Source of the DNA: Deinococcus yavapaiensis KR-236
Lineage (GTDB): Bacteria; Deinococcota; Deinococci; Deinococcales; Deinococcaceae
Assembly (NCBI RefSeq): GCF_003217515.1
Contig: NZ_QJSX01000001.1
Span: 248,001 to 312,000 of the forward strand
Direction: 5' to 3'
DNA: 64,000 nucleotides
The notes below the pieces were generated by a model, which was not told the origin of the DNA, made no database searches, and saw only the letters and a list, made by a program, of their open reading frames with translations. Shown in pieces: positions 26,924 through 35,783 of the stretch (the stretch's first letter is position 1; each line of letters starts with the position of its first letter). The translations under genes and the position numbers were made by a program.

Positions 26924-26937
26924 TTTCTCATGAGAAA
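26924..26937. promoter_or_regulatory. 14-bp perfect palindrome, candidate operator of pgi
   Basis: TTTCTCATGAGAAA, a perfect palindrome covering the expected -35 region of the pgi promoter. No regulator can be named. Confidence 0.35.
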
Positions 26938-27012
26938 GCGCACAAGTCACGGCGCATGGCGTGAACTTCGGCTCGCCGTGAGAATAAGCCTCAGATGCAA
27001 GGAGGACTCGCA

Positions 27013-27432
27013 ATGAAGAAAGCTCTCGTACTTCTCGGACTCGTCACTCTCGGCGGCGCGGCGAGCGCGCAAACTTTGCAGGCGAATCTCGGCGCCACGT
27101 TCGGCGGCCTTGGTACGGGCGTGCACGTCGGCGTGTCGGTGTTGGACCTCGCGAACCTCGGCGGGCTCGCCCTCGACGGGCGCGTCTCCGGCGACTTCCG
27201 TCCGAACAGCACCTCCTTGAACGTCGACGCGCTCTTGAACTTCCCCACCGACGTCCTCAACTTGTACGGCGGCGTCGGCGTGTCGTACAACCTGTCGAGC
27301 AGCGTCCTCGGCTTCGGCCTCACGGGCGGCTTGAACTTCCCCGTCACCGAGAACATCGGCATCTACGGCGAAGGGGTCTTGCGTCTCAACGCCCCCACCT
27401 CGCTGCGGGCGGGCGTGACGTTCACGTTCTGA
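27013..27432 (+). CDS. Secreted beta-rich protein, probable small outer-membrane barrel
   Basis: 139 aa. A cleavable signal peptide (MKKALVLLGLVTLGGAASA) is followed by eight or so alternating strands such as LQANLGATFGGLG, LALDGRVSGDF and YGGVGVSYNLSS, ending in a C-terminal aromatic strand (RAGVTFTF) as in outer-membrane barrels. GGAGG 8 nt upstream decides the ATG at 27013. No family name recognised; likely envelope protein. Confidence 0.65.
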   Translation: MKKALVLLGLVTLGGAASAQTLQANLGATFGGLGTGVHVGVSVLDLANLGGLALDGRVSGDFRPNSTSLNVDALLNFPTDVLNLYGGVGVSYNLSSSVLGFGLTGGLNFPVTENIGIYGEGVLRLNAPTSLRAGVTFTF

Positions 27433-27452
27433 TGTCCTGATTCTCCCGAAGG

Positions 27453-27491
27453 ACCGGGGACGCAGCGAAACGCGCGTCCCCGGTCGTTTTT
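27453..27491 (+). terminator. Intrinsic terminator
   Basis: 11-bp GC-rich stem (ACCGGGGACGC with its complement, 10-nt loop) followed by TCG and TTTTT. Confidence 0.85.
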
Positions 27492-27607
27492 CGTTCAAGC
27501 TTTCGCGCTCGGTCGAGGCGGGACGGCGAGGTGTCGGTGGTCAAGACGTGAAGGTCGCGCCTCGTCGTCCCGCGGGCGTTTCATGCTCTCGCGGACTCCG
27601 GGTATGG

Positions 27608-27613
27608 TACGTT
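27608..27613 (+). promoter_or_regulatory. -10 element (TACGTT) of 27620-28204
   Basis: TACGTT ends 6 nt before the ATG at 27620. Confidence 0.45.
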
Positions 27614-27619
27614 CCGGTC

Positions 27620-28204
27620 ATGAAGCGCCTCGCCTTGGCGGCCCTGCTGCTCGTCAACGTCGGTCTCGCTCAGCGCGCGGACGTCTTCGAAAGCGCTCCA
27701 ACGGCGAAGGATCTCGCGAGTCTGCTCGGCGTCGTCAAGGTGTTCAACGTGTTGCCGCCCGTGGGAGCCAAGGGGTACGCCGTCGTCATCTCAGGCGGTC
27801 CGTCGGCCAGCGGTCCCGATCGGCATGCCGGGCAGTCGGACGCGTCGACGTGGCGCGCGGCCTTGACGAACGGTCGATTGCGGATCCTCGTCGGCTTCGT
27901 CAACCTCGGCTGCGACAAAGGCCAAGTCAACGCTCGTCTGGAGCTGGCGGGAAGTGCCTGGGCGTCGTGCCTCAAGTTGCCTTCGGGAACGTCCGGTTCG
28001 ACGGTTTCGACGTTCGGATCGCCCGCGCCGCGCGTCGTCCTCAAGCGGTGGACGAGGCTTGTCACGTTCACCGCCGTCTCGGACAGCGGCTCGGGCAGCG
28101 AGCACGACAAGAACGTGATCACGGTGGACGTGATCTTCACGTCCACCGTTCGGCCCGATCTCGAGAAATTGCCGCCCGTACCGCCCAAGACTCACACGCC
28201 TTGA
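27620..28204 (+). CDS. Secreted protein of unknown function
   Basis: 194 aa. Signal peptide MKRLALAALLLVNVGLAQR, then a globular part with two cysteines (GCDKGQ and SCLKLP) about 25 residues apart that could form a disulfide, and a proline-rich C-terminus (LPPVPPKTHTP). No domain recognised. It ends one base before the convergent hemB gene. The ATG at 27620 is supported by TACGTT at leaderless spacing and by the signal peptide. Confidence 0.6.
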   Translation: MKRLALAALLLVNVGLAQRADVFESAPTAKDLASLLGVVKVFNVLPPVGAKGYAVVISGGPSASGPDRHAGQSDASTWRAALTNGRLRILVGFVNLGCDKGQVNARLELAGSAWASCLKLPSGTSGSTVSTFGSPAPRVVLKRWTRLVTFTAVSDSGSGSEHDKNVITVDVIFTSTVRPDLEKLPPVPPKTHTP

Positions 28205-28205
28205 G

Positions 28206-29222
28206 TCACAGCCCTTCTTCTTTCAGCCAGCGCGCCGCGTCGAGCGCGTGGTAGGTGAGGATGCCGTCGGCGCCCGCGCGGCGCATGCCGCCGAGAGTCT
28301 CGAGGACGACTTTGCGCTCGTCGACGTATCCTGCCAACGCGGCGGCCTTCACCATGGCGTACTCGCCGCTGACGTTGTACGCGACGACCGGCAGGTCGAA
28401 GGCGTCACGAACGACGCGCAGCACGTCGAGGTACGCGAGGGCGGGCTTCACCATCAGGAAGTCGGCGCCTTGCTCGACGTCGAGGCGTGATTCGCGCAGC
28501 GCTTCACGGTAGCTTCCGAGCGGGTCCATCTGGTACGTCTTCTTGTCGCCGCCGCGCGGCGCGGAGTCGAGCGCGTCGCGAAAGGGGCCGTAGTACCCGC
28601 TGGCGTACTTCGTGGAGTACGCCATGATGGCGACGTGCTGAAAACCCGCGTCGTCCAGGGCGGCGCGAATCGCGCCGATCCGGCCGTCCATCATGTCCGA
28701 GGGCGCGACGACGTCCGCGCCCGCCTGGGCTTGCGAGACGGCGATGCGCGCGAGGAGCTCGACCGTCTCGTCGTTGAGGATCTCGCCCGCGTCGGACAGC
28801 AAGCCGTCGTGGCCGTCGGTGGAGTACGGATCGAGGGCGATGTCGGTGACGACGGCGATGTGCGGAAACTCGCGCTTGAGCTCTCGGATGGCGCGTTGGA
28901 AGAGGCCATTGGGATTCGTGGCTTCCGTGCCGCGCTTGTCCTTTCGCTCGTCGGGAACGCGCGGAAACAAGGCGATGGAGGTCACGCCGAGGTTGGAGGC
29001 CGCTTCCGCTTCGCGCAGCAGTTCGCCGACCGAGAGGCGCGAGACGCCCGGCATGGAGCGGATGAACTCGCGGCCTTCGCCGTCGTGCACGAACAAAGGC
29101 AGGATGAGGTGCGACGGCGCGAGGTGCGCTTCGCGCAGAAAGGCGCGCAGGGCGGGCGTGCGGCGCAGGCGGCGCGGACGCTCGGACAAGTCCAGCAGGG
29201 AGGCGCGAGACGTGATGGTCAT
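28206..29222 (-). CDS. hemB: Delta-aminolevulinic acid dehydratase
   Basis: 338 aa. Condenses two aminolevulinate molecules to porphobilinogen for haem. The two Schiff-base lysines lie in AYSTKYASGYYGPFRDA and FLMVKPALAYLD. The metal-binding region lacks the CxCxCxxC zinc cysteines (VVTDIALDPYSTDGHDG), so it belongs to the magnesium-type, cysteine-free class. The ATG at 29222 sits 7 nt after a TAGCCT hexamer. Confidence 0.95.
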   Translation of the reverse strand: MTITSRASLLDLSERPRRLRRTPALRAFLREAHLAPSHLILPLFVHDGEGREFIRSMPGVSRLSVGELLREAEAASNLGVTSIALFPRVPDERKDKRGTEATNPNGLFQRAIRELKREFPHIAVVTDIALDPYSTDGHDGLLSDAGEILNDETVELLARIAVSQAQAGADVVAPSDMMDGRIGAIRAALDDAGFQHVAIMAYSTKYASGYYGPFRDALDSAPRGGDKKTYQMDPLGSYREALRESRLDVEQGADFLMVKPALAYLDVLRVVRDAFDLPVVAYNVSGEYAMVKAAALAGYVDERKVVLETLGGMRRAGADGILTYHALDAARWLKEEGL

Positions 29223-29229
29223 GAAGTTC

Positions 29230-29235
29230 AGGCTA
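29230..29235 (-). promoter_or_regulatory. -10 element (TAGCCT) of hemB
   Basis: TAGCCT with a 7-nt gap to the hemB ATG; leaderless type. The kinase promoter on the other strand starts only 60 nt away. Confidence 0.5.
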
Positions 29236-29294
29236 GCGCACGGCCCGCTTCCTAAATGGATAGAAAGGGAACACATACGTGCTGCGAAATTTCT

Positions 29295-29300
29295 TACACT
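29295..29300 (+). promoter_or_regulatory. -10 element (TACACT) of the kinase-holA operon
   Basis: TACACT followed by 6 nt and the GTG at 29307; decides the start. Confidence 0.55.
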
Positions 29301-29306
29301 AATGTC

Positions 29307-30079
<773 letters not shown>

Positions 30080-30083
<4 letters not shown>

Positions 30084-30982
30084 TTCTCGCGTTCGGCGGG
30101 CATCGTTACCTCGTGGAGGAAGCCGCTCGGCGCTCGCTCACCGAGCGCCGATTGAACATGCGTGACGTGACGCGACTCGGCGGCGAGGACGTCACGGCCG
30201 AGAAGCTCGCGCCCTTGCTCGCGCCGAGCTTGTTCGGGGACTCGGTCGTGATCGTGGATTTCGACGGCGTGAAGGTCGGCAAGGACGTGCTGGAGCTCGT
30301 CAGGAGCGCGCAGGGCGCCCTCGTGGTGATCCTCGATCCGTCCGCGCCCGTCACGCGACAGAAGGTGTACAGGGAGGCGGGCGAGTTCGTTTCGACGCCC
30401 GCGCCCGAGAAGGTCGGGGACGTGGCAGGCTGGGCGGCTCAGCGCGCGCGCGAACGCAAGTTGAAGTTGGAGCGCGACGCCGCCTTGTACCTCGCCGAGG
30501 TGTTCGGCTCGGATCTCGCGTCGATCGACTCGGAGTTGGAAAAGCTCTCGTTCGTGGACGGCAAGCTCGACCGCGCGCTCGTGTCGCGTGTCGTCGGGAA
30601 GGAAGCGCCGGGCGACAGCTTCGCGATGCTGGGCGCAGCGACGAGCGGCAAGCCCGCCGAGGCGTTGGCTCAACTGCGGCGACTTCTCGCGAGCGGCGAG
30701 GACCCGTTCAAGCTGATGGGCGCGGTCGTGTGGCAGTACAGCCTCGTCGCTCGCTGCGTGGCGGTCTTGCAAGACGAGCCGAGCGCCAACGAGCATATCG
30801 TGAGCACGCGGCTCGGCGTGAAGCCGTACCCGGCGAAGAAGGCGATGGAGGTCGCGCGGCGCGTAGACGAGCGCAAGTCGCGCGCCCAGTTGAGCCGCAT
30901 CGTGCAAGCGGACCTCGCCATGAAAAGTGGAGGCGATCCCGCGACGACCTTGGAACGCTTGCTCGTCAGCCTCAGTCTTTGA
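30080..30982 (+). CDS. holA: DNA polymerase III delta subunit
   Basis: 300 aa clamp-loader subunit that opens the beta ring. It shows the delta layout: N-terminal AAA+-like part starting LAFGGHRYLVEEAARR, a middle with VVIVDFDGVKVG and VVILDP, then the helical C-terminal collar (DPFKLMGAVVWQYSLVAR, about residues 205-300). The TTG start overlaps the kinase stop. Its last 11 nt overlap the convergent flavoprotein gene at 30972. Confidence 0.88.
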
Positions 30983-32075
30983 CAGCTTCCTCCAGCAAGG
31001 TGCGGCCCGCGTGTTCCCACACGCTCGGTGCGAGCGCGACGTGTTGCATGGCGGCGTGCGCGTCGCGAAAAGCGCGCGCGAGCGTTCCTTCGCGCAAGCT
31101 GGCTCCGCCCGCGAGTTCGTGCGTGATGCGCGTGACGTGCGCCGCCGTGAGCGCGACGTGCCTCGCCATCACGCCCGTCTCGGCGACGTCCGAGGCAGAA
31201 AGCGGGCGGTTCTCGCACGCCGCTTGCCACGCGCGCTCCGTGACGTCCGACGCGAACGCTCGCGCGGCCCGCCACAACCCCTCGGCCTCGGCGTAGCGCG
31301 CGTGCCCCACCGCCCCGATTCGCCCCACACCTTTCGAAGCCACGTCGTCGCGCAGGGCGTCGAGGGCGGCGCGGGCGATGCCGAGCGGGACGGGCGCGAA
31401 CCAGAGCCACAACAGCGCTTGGAAGGGCAGGGTGTACAACAGGCCGGGATCTTGGGCCCCGGCCTTGAAGCGTAGGGTGCGCTCTTCGGGAACGAACACG
31501 TCGTGGGCGACGAAGTCGTGGCTGCCCGTCGCCCTCAGTCCCATGACGTCCCAGTTCGGAACGATCTCGACGTCCTCGACGTTCAGAAAGGCTTGCAGGG
31601 GGGTATCGTCGGGCACGCGACAAGTCGCCAAGACCCACGTGGAATGCCCGATTCCGCTCGCGTACGACCAACGTCCGCTGACTCGGTACCCGCCCGGCAC
31701 GGACGTCGCCTCGCCGGACGGCATGAAGATGGAGGCGCACACGGTCGTCGGCGAGGCGAGCAACGTCCGGGCGACGTCAGGCGCCATCCACGCGGTGAAG
31801 GCGTTGCTGCCCGCTCCGATCAGCAGGCACCACCCGGCCGCGCCGTCGGCCCGCGCGACGTTCTCGATGGCCCGCATGACTTCCGGCAGGGGGCGGCCCG
31901 AACCGCCACAACTTTGGGGTTGCAAGCTTCGGAACAAGCCCGAGGCGTGCAGCGCGGCGAGCGTCGCGTCCGCGAGCCGCCCTTCACGCTCGCTCTCGGC
32001 GGCGTGAGAGCGGACGACGTCGAACACGTCGAGGGCGATTCGTTCCAGCGACGGACGAGCGGTTGAGATGGTCAT
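30972..32075 (-). CDS. Acyl-CoA dehydrogenase-fold flavoprotein
   Basis: 367 aa. N-terminal helices, a beta middle domain with GRWSYASGIGHSTW and LRATGSHDFVAHDVFVPEE, and a C-terminal helical bundle. The segment order resembles HsaA/DszC-type flavin monooxygenases and type-2 acyl-CoA dehydrogenases as much as true dehydrogenases; the catalytic Glu is not evident. Substrate unknown. GGAGG 4 nt before the ATG at 32075 fixes the start. Confidence 0.78.
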   Translation of the reverse strand: MTISTARPSLERIALDVFDVVRSHAAESEREGRLADATLAALHASGLFRSLQPQSCGGSGRPLPEVMRAIENVARADGAAGWCLLIGAGSNAFTAWMAPDVARTLLASPTTVCASIFMPSGEATSVPGGYRVSGRWSYASGIGHSTWVLATCRVPDDTPLQAFLNVEDVEIVPNWDVMGLRATGSHDFVAHDVFVPEERTLRFKAGAQDPGLLYTLPFQALLWLWFAPVPLGIARAALDALRDDVASKGVGRIGAVGHARYAEAEGLWRAARAFASDVTERAWQAACENRPLSASDVAETGVMARHVALTAAHVTRITHELAGGASLREGTLARAFRDAHAAMQHVALAPSVWEHAGRTLLEEAVKD

Positions 32076-32130
32076 GCGGGCCTCCGCTTCGATGGTACAC
32101 ACTTCGACCCGGACTCGAAAGCGGTGTTCG

Positions 32131-32355
32131 CTAGACGAGAAAGGCCCGAAAGCCCGCGGCGTTCAGCGCGCGCAGCCACGCGTCGCGCGCGCCCGCGAGA
32201 ACGTCCTCGTCGTCGTGCGACAAGCGCACGGTGAGGCGCTCTCGGCCCGACGCGTCCGTTCCGCGCTCAAGTCGCTCCTGGGCGTCCGTGACGGGCGCGA
32301 GTTCGGCCAATTGCTCGGGCGACGGGGCGGGCACGACGTGCAGCACTTCCGTCAC
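32131..32355 (-). CDS. Small unknown protein, last gene of a four-gene overlapping unit
   Basis: 74 aa. Two short alpha/beta units can be guessed: VLHVVPAPSPEQLAELAPV, then RLTVRLSHDDEDVLAGARDAWLRALNAAGF. No motif recognised. Its ATG overlaps the end of the DUF2520-like gene by 4 nt. Confidence 0.55.
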   Translation of the reverse strand: MTEVLHVVPAPSPEQLAELAPVTDAQERLERGTDASGRERLTVRLSHDDEDVLAGARDAWLRALNAAGFRAFLV

Positions 32356-33182
32356 GGCGACTCCAGCAGTGCAAAGAGACGCGCGGCGACGTCGTCCTGC
32401 AAGCCTCGCTCGCGCGCGAGTTCGAGGGCGCGAAGGGACAGGGCGCGGTACAAGTCGAGGTGCGCTTCAGGCAACGCGGCGAGGTGACGCTCCACGGTGG
32501 GCGCGTCTCCGCGGGCGAGGGGTCCCGCGAGCGCGCCGACGGGACCGACGGCTTCGGCGCTTCGAAGCGTCCCGACCGCGAGCGGCACGAGGGCGGCGAG
32601 GGCGTCTCGCTCGCTCACGCCCAAGGCTCGCCAAAGGAACGCGCTTTCGCGCAGGAGAGTCGTGAGAAAGGCGCCGACGTACTGAGCCGAGGCGTGGTAC
32701 AGCGCGCGGTGCCCTGCGGGAAGGCGCAACGAGCGTCCGCCGAGGTCGCTCGCGAGCGTCGACAGCAGGGCCGCGCTCTCGTCGTCGCCCTCGATCGTGA
32801 AGGCGGCGCCGCGCAGGGTCGTTAGCGTGGTGTCGGGATCGGCGAACGTCTGAAGGGGATGCAGGCTCGCCACCTTCGCGCCCGCCCGCCTCGCGGCTTC
32901 GAGGACGTCGAGGTCCAGCGCGCCCGCGCAGTGCACGGCGAGATGCCGATCACTCCACGTCACGGCGCTCGCCGTGCTCTCCACGGCCGCGTCGGCCACG
33001 GTGACGAAGACGACGTCGCACGCGTCGAGGACGTCTTGCGGCGCAGGCAGGCATTCGACGTCGGAAATCTTGCGGCCCGAGCGGCTCCACGCGGCGCGCA
33101 CGTCACGGCCCACCCGCCGCCAACCCAGGGCGAGCGTCGTACCGACGCGTCCCGCGCCGAGAAAGCCGATGCGCGGCGTCAT
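32352..33182 (-). CDS. Rossmann-fold protein with DUF2520 domain (ketopantoate-reductase-like)
   Basis: 276 aa. Begins with the dinucleotide motif IGFLGAGRVGTTLALGW, followed by DVVFVTVADAAVESTA. The C-terminal helical half has HASAQYVGAFLTTLLRES, typical of the Rossmann-like/DUF2520 pair. Such proteins resemble 6-phosphogluconate or ketopantoate reductases, but no substrate is known. It overlaps both neighbours by 4 nt. Confidence 0.78.
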   Translation of the reverse strand: MTPRIGFLGAGRVGTTLALGWRRVGRDVRAAWSRSGRKISDVECLPAPQDVLDACDVVFVTVADAAVESTASAVTWSDRHLAVHCAGALDLDVLEAARRAGAKVASLHPLQTFADPDTTLTTLRGAAFTIEGDDESAALLSTLASDLGGRSLRLPAGHRALYHASAQYVGAFLTTLLRESAFLWRALGVSERDALAALVPLAVGTLRSAEAVGPVGALAGPLARGDAPTVERHLAALPEAHLDLYRALSLRALELARERGLQDDVAARLFALLESP

Positions 33183-33724
33183 CGGCCGAGTCGGAGCGCG
33201 ACGCTCGCCGAGGTGTCCTGTCCCCACAAATGCGCGCACAGCCGAAGCGCGACGTCGAGGGCGCCGAGCCCGCCGGGCGCGGTGATGACCGGTCCGTCCT
33301 CCGTGACGCCGCTCGTGCGAACGTCGCTCGGCCCGAAGTCCCAGAGGTCCTCGGCGAAGTCGGGCGAGGCGCTCACGGCGCGTCCTTGCAGCAAGCCTGC
33401 CGCGCCGAGCGCGAGCACACCGCTGCCCGAAGCGGCGATCCACGCGCCGCGTGACGCTTGCGACGCGAGGAAGGTCTTGGCGAGCGGCTCCTTGGCGAGG
33501 CGCGCCGCGCCCGGACCGCCGGGAACGAACACGGCGCGCGGCGGCTCCAGGGACGCGAACATCACCTCGGGCGTCGTGACGAGCCCGCCGACACCGACGA
33601 CGGACGCTCGAGAGCGCGACACGGTACGGGTGGTGCCCTCGCCGCCACCGAGGTTGAGGGCCGTGAGGGCCGCGCCGAGTTCGAGTTCCAGCAAGCCGTT
33701 GTACACGATCACGGCGACGCTCAT
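33179..33724 (-). CDS. DJ-1/PfpI-like protein lacking the nucleophile cysteine
   Basis: 181 aa with the GATase1-like sandwich: an N-terminal strand VAVIVYNGLLELELG with the conserved Glu (E13 or E15), VPGGPGAARLA and the elbow region WIAASGSGVLALGAAGLLQGRAVSA. In active relatives the elbow carries Cys (AAxCTG...); here that place is Gly (G100). It is therefore probably non-enzymatic, or uses another mechanism. No AraC-type HTH is attached. Overlaps both neighbours by 4 nt. Confidence 0.75.
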   Translation of the reverse strand: MSVAVIVYNGLLELELGAALTALNLGGGEGTTRTVSRSRASVVGVGGLVTTPEVMFASLEPPRAVFVPGGPGAARLAKEPLAKTFLASQASRGAWIAASGSGVLALGAAGLLQGRAVSASPDFAEDLWDFGPSDVRTSGVTEDGPVITAPGGLGALDVALRLCAHLWGQDTSASVALRLGR

Positions 33725-33924
33725 GGCGACTCCGCCGGCATCGTGATGCGGTACGGTCGCCGCGCCACGGGCGGAGCGACTTCGCCGTGGTGCGTGACGG
33801 CCTCGATGGCTTCGTCGGACAGACGTTCGACACGGCGCAGGTAACTCTCGATCGTCTCGAGTCGGTCGAAGCGGCGCGGGTGCGGGTCGCTGCCGCAGTA
33901 GAGGTCGATCCAGCGCAGCGTCAT
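33721..33924 (-). CDS. Small unknown protein, first gene of the four-gene unit
   Basis: 67 aa: MTLRWIDLYCGSDPHPRRFDR, then a helix with RRVERLSDEAIEAV and a polar tail. No family recognised. It has the best promoter in the region (TTGACA-16-TACACT) and starts at leaderless distance. Its stop overlaps the DJ-1 gene start. Confidence 0.55.
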   Translation of the reverse strand: MTLRWIDLYCGSDPHPRRFDRLETIESYLRRVERLSDEAIEAVTHHGEVAPPVARRPYRITMPAESP

Positions 33925-33930
33925 CGTTTC

Positions 33931-33958
33931 AGTGTAATCCTTGCGCGGAGCTTGTCAA
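33931..33958 (-). promoter_or_regulatory. Strong promoter of the four-gene unit
   Basis: Perfect TTGACA (33953-33958), 16-bp spacer, TACACT (33931-33936), then 6 nt to the ATG at 33924. The -35 overlaps the last codons of the upstream gene at 33955-34308. Confidence 0.65.
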
Positions 33959-34308
33959 AGTTCGCGCAAATCCTCCCAAAGTTCCCACCCGAGGCTCCTC
34001 GGCGTTTCCTGCAGCACGGGGCCGAGCGCTTGCGAGAAGCGCAGGGCGTGCTCGTGGAGGGTTGCGTCGTCGGGCTTGGCGTCGTACAGGCGCAAGGCAG
34101 TGAATTGATAAAACGCCTGCGTGCTCGTGAGGGTGCCGTCGTCGAAGAACGCGAACGGCGGCGTGATCTCGTCGAAGAGCACGTTGGTGTCTTCCAGAAC
34201 GCTCGGCAGAAAGTCGGCGGGCGTGTACGGCGCGTCCTTGGGGTGCCACAGATAGCCTTGCAGCAATTTCACGGCGACGCGCGAATCGGCGGAGTCCGGG
34301 CTCGTCAT
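33955..34308 (-). CDS. Unknown protein coupled to the HAD hydrolase
   Basis: 117 aa, acidic, mainly helical with an aromatic stretch LRLYDAKPDDATLHEHALRF. No domain recognised. The ATG overlaps the HAD gene end (4 nt), so the two are one operon; it may assist the hydrolase, but this is speculation. Confidence 0.6.
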   Translation of the reverse strand: MTSPDSADSRVAVKLLQGYLWHPKDAPYTPADFLPSVLEDTNVLFDEITPPFAFFDDGTLTSTQAFYQFTALRLYDAKPDDATLHEHALRFSQALGPVLQETPRSLGWELWEDLREL

Positions 34309-34946
34309 GCGATCGCGAGGCGCACGTCGACGCCGAGCCAAGCCGAAAGCTCGTCCTCGAACGAGTCGTGCCGCTCGTGGTGGTACAGCAGTCCGTGGAA
34401 GCCCGCGCGGCGTGCCGCTTCGATGTTTTCGTGCACGTCGTCCACGAACGCGACGGTCTCGGTCGGCACGGCCAAACCGCTCGCCAAGGCCGCGAACGCT
34501 TCCGGGGCGGGCTTCTTGTGGCCGAGTTCGTTGCTGAAGACGAGGGTGTCGAAGCGGGCGAAGGCGGGATCGCGCCGCAACTCGTCGGAGACCACCGGGT
34601 AGTTGTTGCTCAGCAGACCGACGCGCACGGTTCGCGGCAATCGGCTCAGCAGGGCGTACATGGGCTCGTTGTGGGCCACGCTCGCCAAGTAGAGCGTTCG
34701 GAAGTCCTCGAAGGGCACTTGGAGTGACAGGCGGGCGTTCATCTCGTCCCAGAAGCGCTCCAACGTCCACTCGCCGACCTCCAGGTGGTGGACGAGCGCG
34801 AAGTAGTGACGGCGGACGTCGGCGACGTCGCGTTCGTACCGCTCGCTCATTCGAGCGGTGGATCGGCCGTCGAAGGTACCGATCGTGAAGACGCCGCCCC
34901 AATCGAAGGCGACGTGACGTCCGGGCGTGGCGGGGTGAGCGGTCAT
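34305..34946 (-). CDS. HAD superfamily IA hydrolase
   Basis: 213 aa. Motif I reads FDWGGVFT, where the second Asp is replaced by Gly as in the epoxide-hydrolase/YihX-like branch; motif II GLLSNN; motif III lysine in GHKKPAPEAF; motif IV FVDDVHENIEAA. Probable phosphatase on a small molecule. A TACCCT hexamer ends 6 nt before the ATG at 34946 and rejects the longer reading. Confidence 0.82.
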   Translation of the reverse strand: MTAHPATPGRHVAFDWGGVFTIGTFDGRSTARMSERYERDVADVRRHYFALVHHLEVGEWTLERFWDEMNARLSLQVPFEDFRTLYLASVAHNEPMYALLSRLPRTVRVGLLSNNYPVVSDELRRDPAFARFDTLVFSNELGHKKPAPEAFAALASGLAVPTETVAFVDDVHENIEAARRAGFHGLLYHHERHDSFEDELSAWLGVDVRLAIA

Positions 34947-34952
34947 GCGCCC

Positions 34953-34958
34953 AGGGTA
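34953..34958 (-). promoter_or_regulatory. -10 element (TACCCT) of the HAD operon
   Basis: TACCCT, 6-nt gap, ATG at 34946. Confidence 0.45.
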
Positions 34959-35016
34959 GCAACCTCGTGGGGACAAGGAGCGCGCTCGTTTAGGCCGAAG
35001 CGGGCGAAGGCGGCGC

Positions 35017-35679
35017 TCACACCACCCGTTCGAGCAGCACGCCTCGGCGCGTCCACGCGGCGACGTTGAGGTCACGCAAGGTGGCGAAGGCGTTTTGCCA
35101 ATCGCGCACGTTGGCTTGCTTCAGTCCGCGTCCGTGGCGAGCGACCTCGGCGCGGTGCGCCTCGTGGGCTTCTTGGGAGCCGCCCGTGACGAGCCGCACG
35201 GCGACCTCCTCGTTCGGGGCGGGCGTGAGCGGTTGCGGACTCGTGGTGGTGAGGACGAGCGCGAAGCCCGACGCGCGGTCCTTGAGCAAGGTCAGCAGTT
35301 GCACGAAGGGCGCTTCGGAGGACGCCGCGGGCGTCTCGCTCCAGCGAACGGCGGCGGCGGTGTCACCGTGCACGAAGGCCAGGAAGTGGCGGGCGCCGAG
35401 GATCGCGTGGGCGTAGTGAGCGCCGAGCGGCGTGTATTCCAGCGCTTCGAATTCGCCCGCGAGCGTCTTGAGGCGGCGCGCGTGCTCGATCGTGGCGCCC
35501 CACTCGCGCGCTTCGAGCTCATCGAAGCGCAGCTCGGGTTCGATGTCGGGTCCGAGCACGGCCTTGCCTTCCATGCGGGCGCGCGTGAGGTCGGGCAAGC
35601 GTTTTTGCGCGGCGTCCGCGCCGATCAGACGAGCGAGTTCTTCGCTCGTGAGGGCCGCTAAATTGAGGGTGAGCGCCAC
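35017..35679 (-). CDS. Unknown protein, divergent partner of the DHH phosphoesterase
   Basis: 220 aa, mixed alpha/beta, no recognised motif. Its N-terminal half is helical (ALTSEELARLIGADAAQKR), and the middle has strands FALVLTTTSPQ and VAVRLVTGG. GTG start supported by TATACT 6 nt upstream; the reading beyond has no support. Shares a 104-bp intergenic region with the gene at 35784. Confidence 0.55.
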   Translation of the reverse strand: MALTLNLAALTSEELARLIGADAAQKRLPDLTRARMEGKAVLGPDIEPELRFDELEAREWGATIEHARRLKTLAGEFEALEYTPLGAHYAHAILGARHFLAFVHGDTAAAVRWSETPAASSEAPFVQLLTLLKDRASGFALVLTTTSPQPLTPAPNEEVAVRLVTGGSQEAHEAHRAEVARHGRGLKQANVRDWQNAFATLRDLNVAAWTRRGVLLERVV

Positions 35680-35685
35680 GTGTGA

Positions 35686-35691
35686 AGTATA
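35686..35691 (-). promoter_or_regulatory. -10 element (TATACT) of 35017-35679
   Basis: TATACT, 6-nt gap, GTG at 35679. Confidence 0.55.
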
Positions 35692-35769
35692 CGAAACTTC
35701 ACGCGGGCGCGAACGACGAGCTCGTCTCGAATGCGGCGCCGCGGGGACGTCACGTTCGGTCGAGCCGCT

Positions 35770-35775
35770 TATACT
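35770..35775 (+). promoter_or_regulatory. -10 element (TATACT) of the DHH gene
   Basis: TATACT, 8-nt gap, ATG at 35784. It faces away from the matching TATACT at 35686-35691. Confidence 0.55.
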
Positions 35776-35783
35776 GTCTCGCG

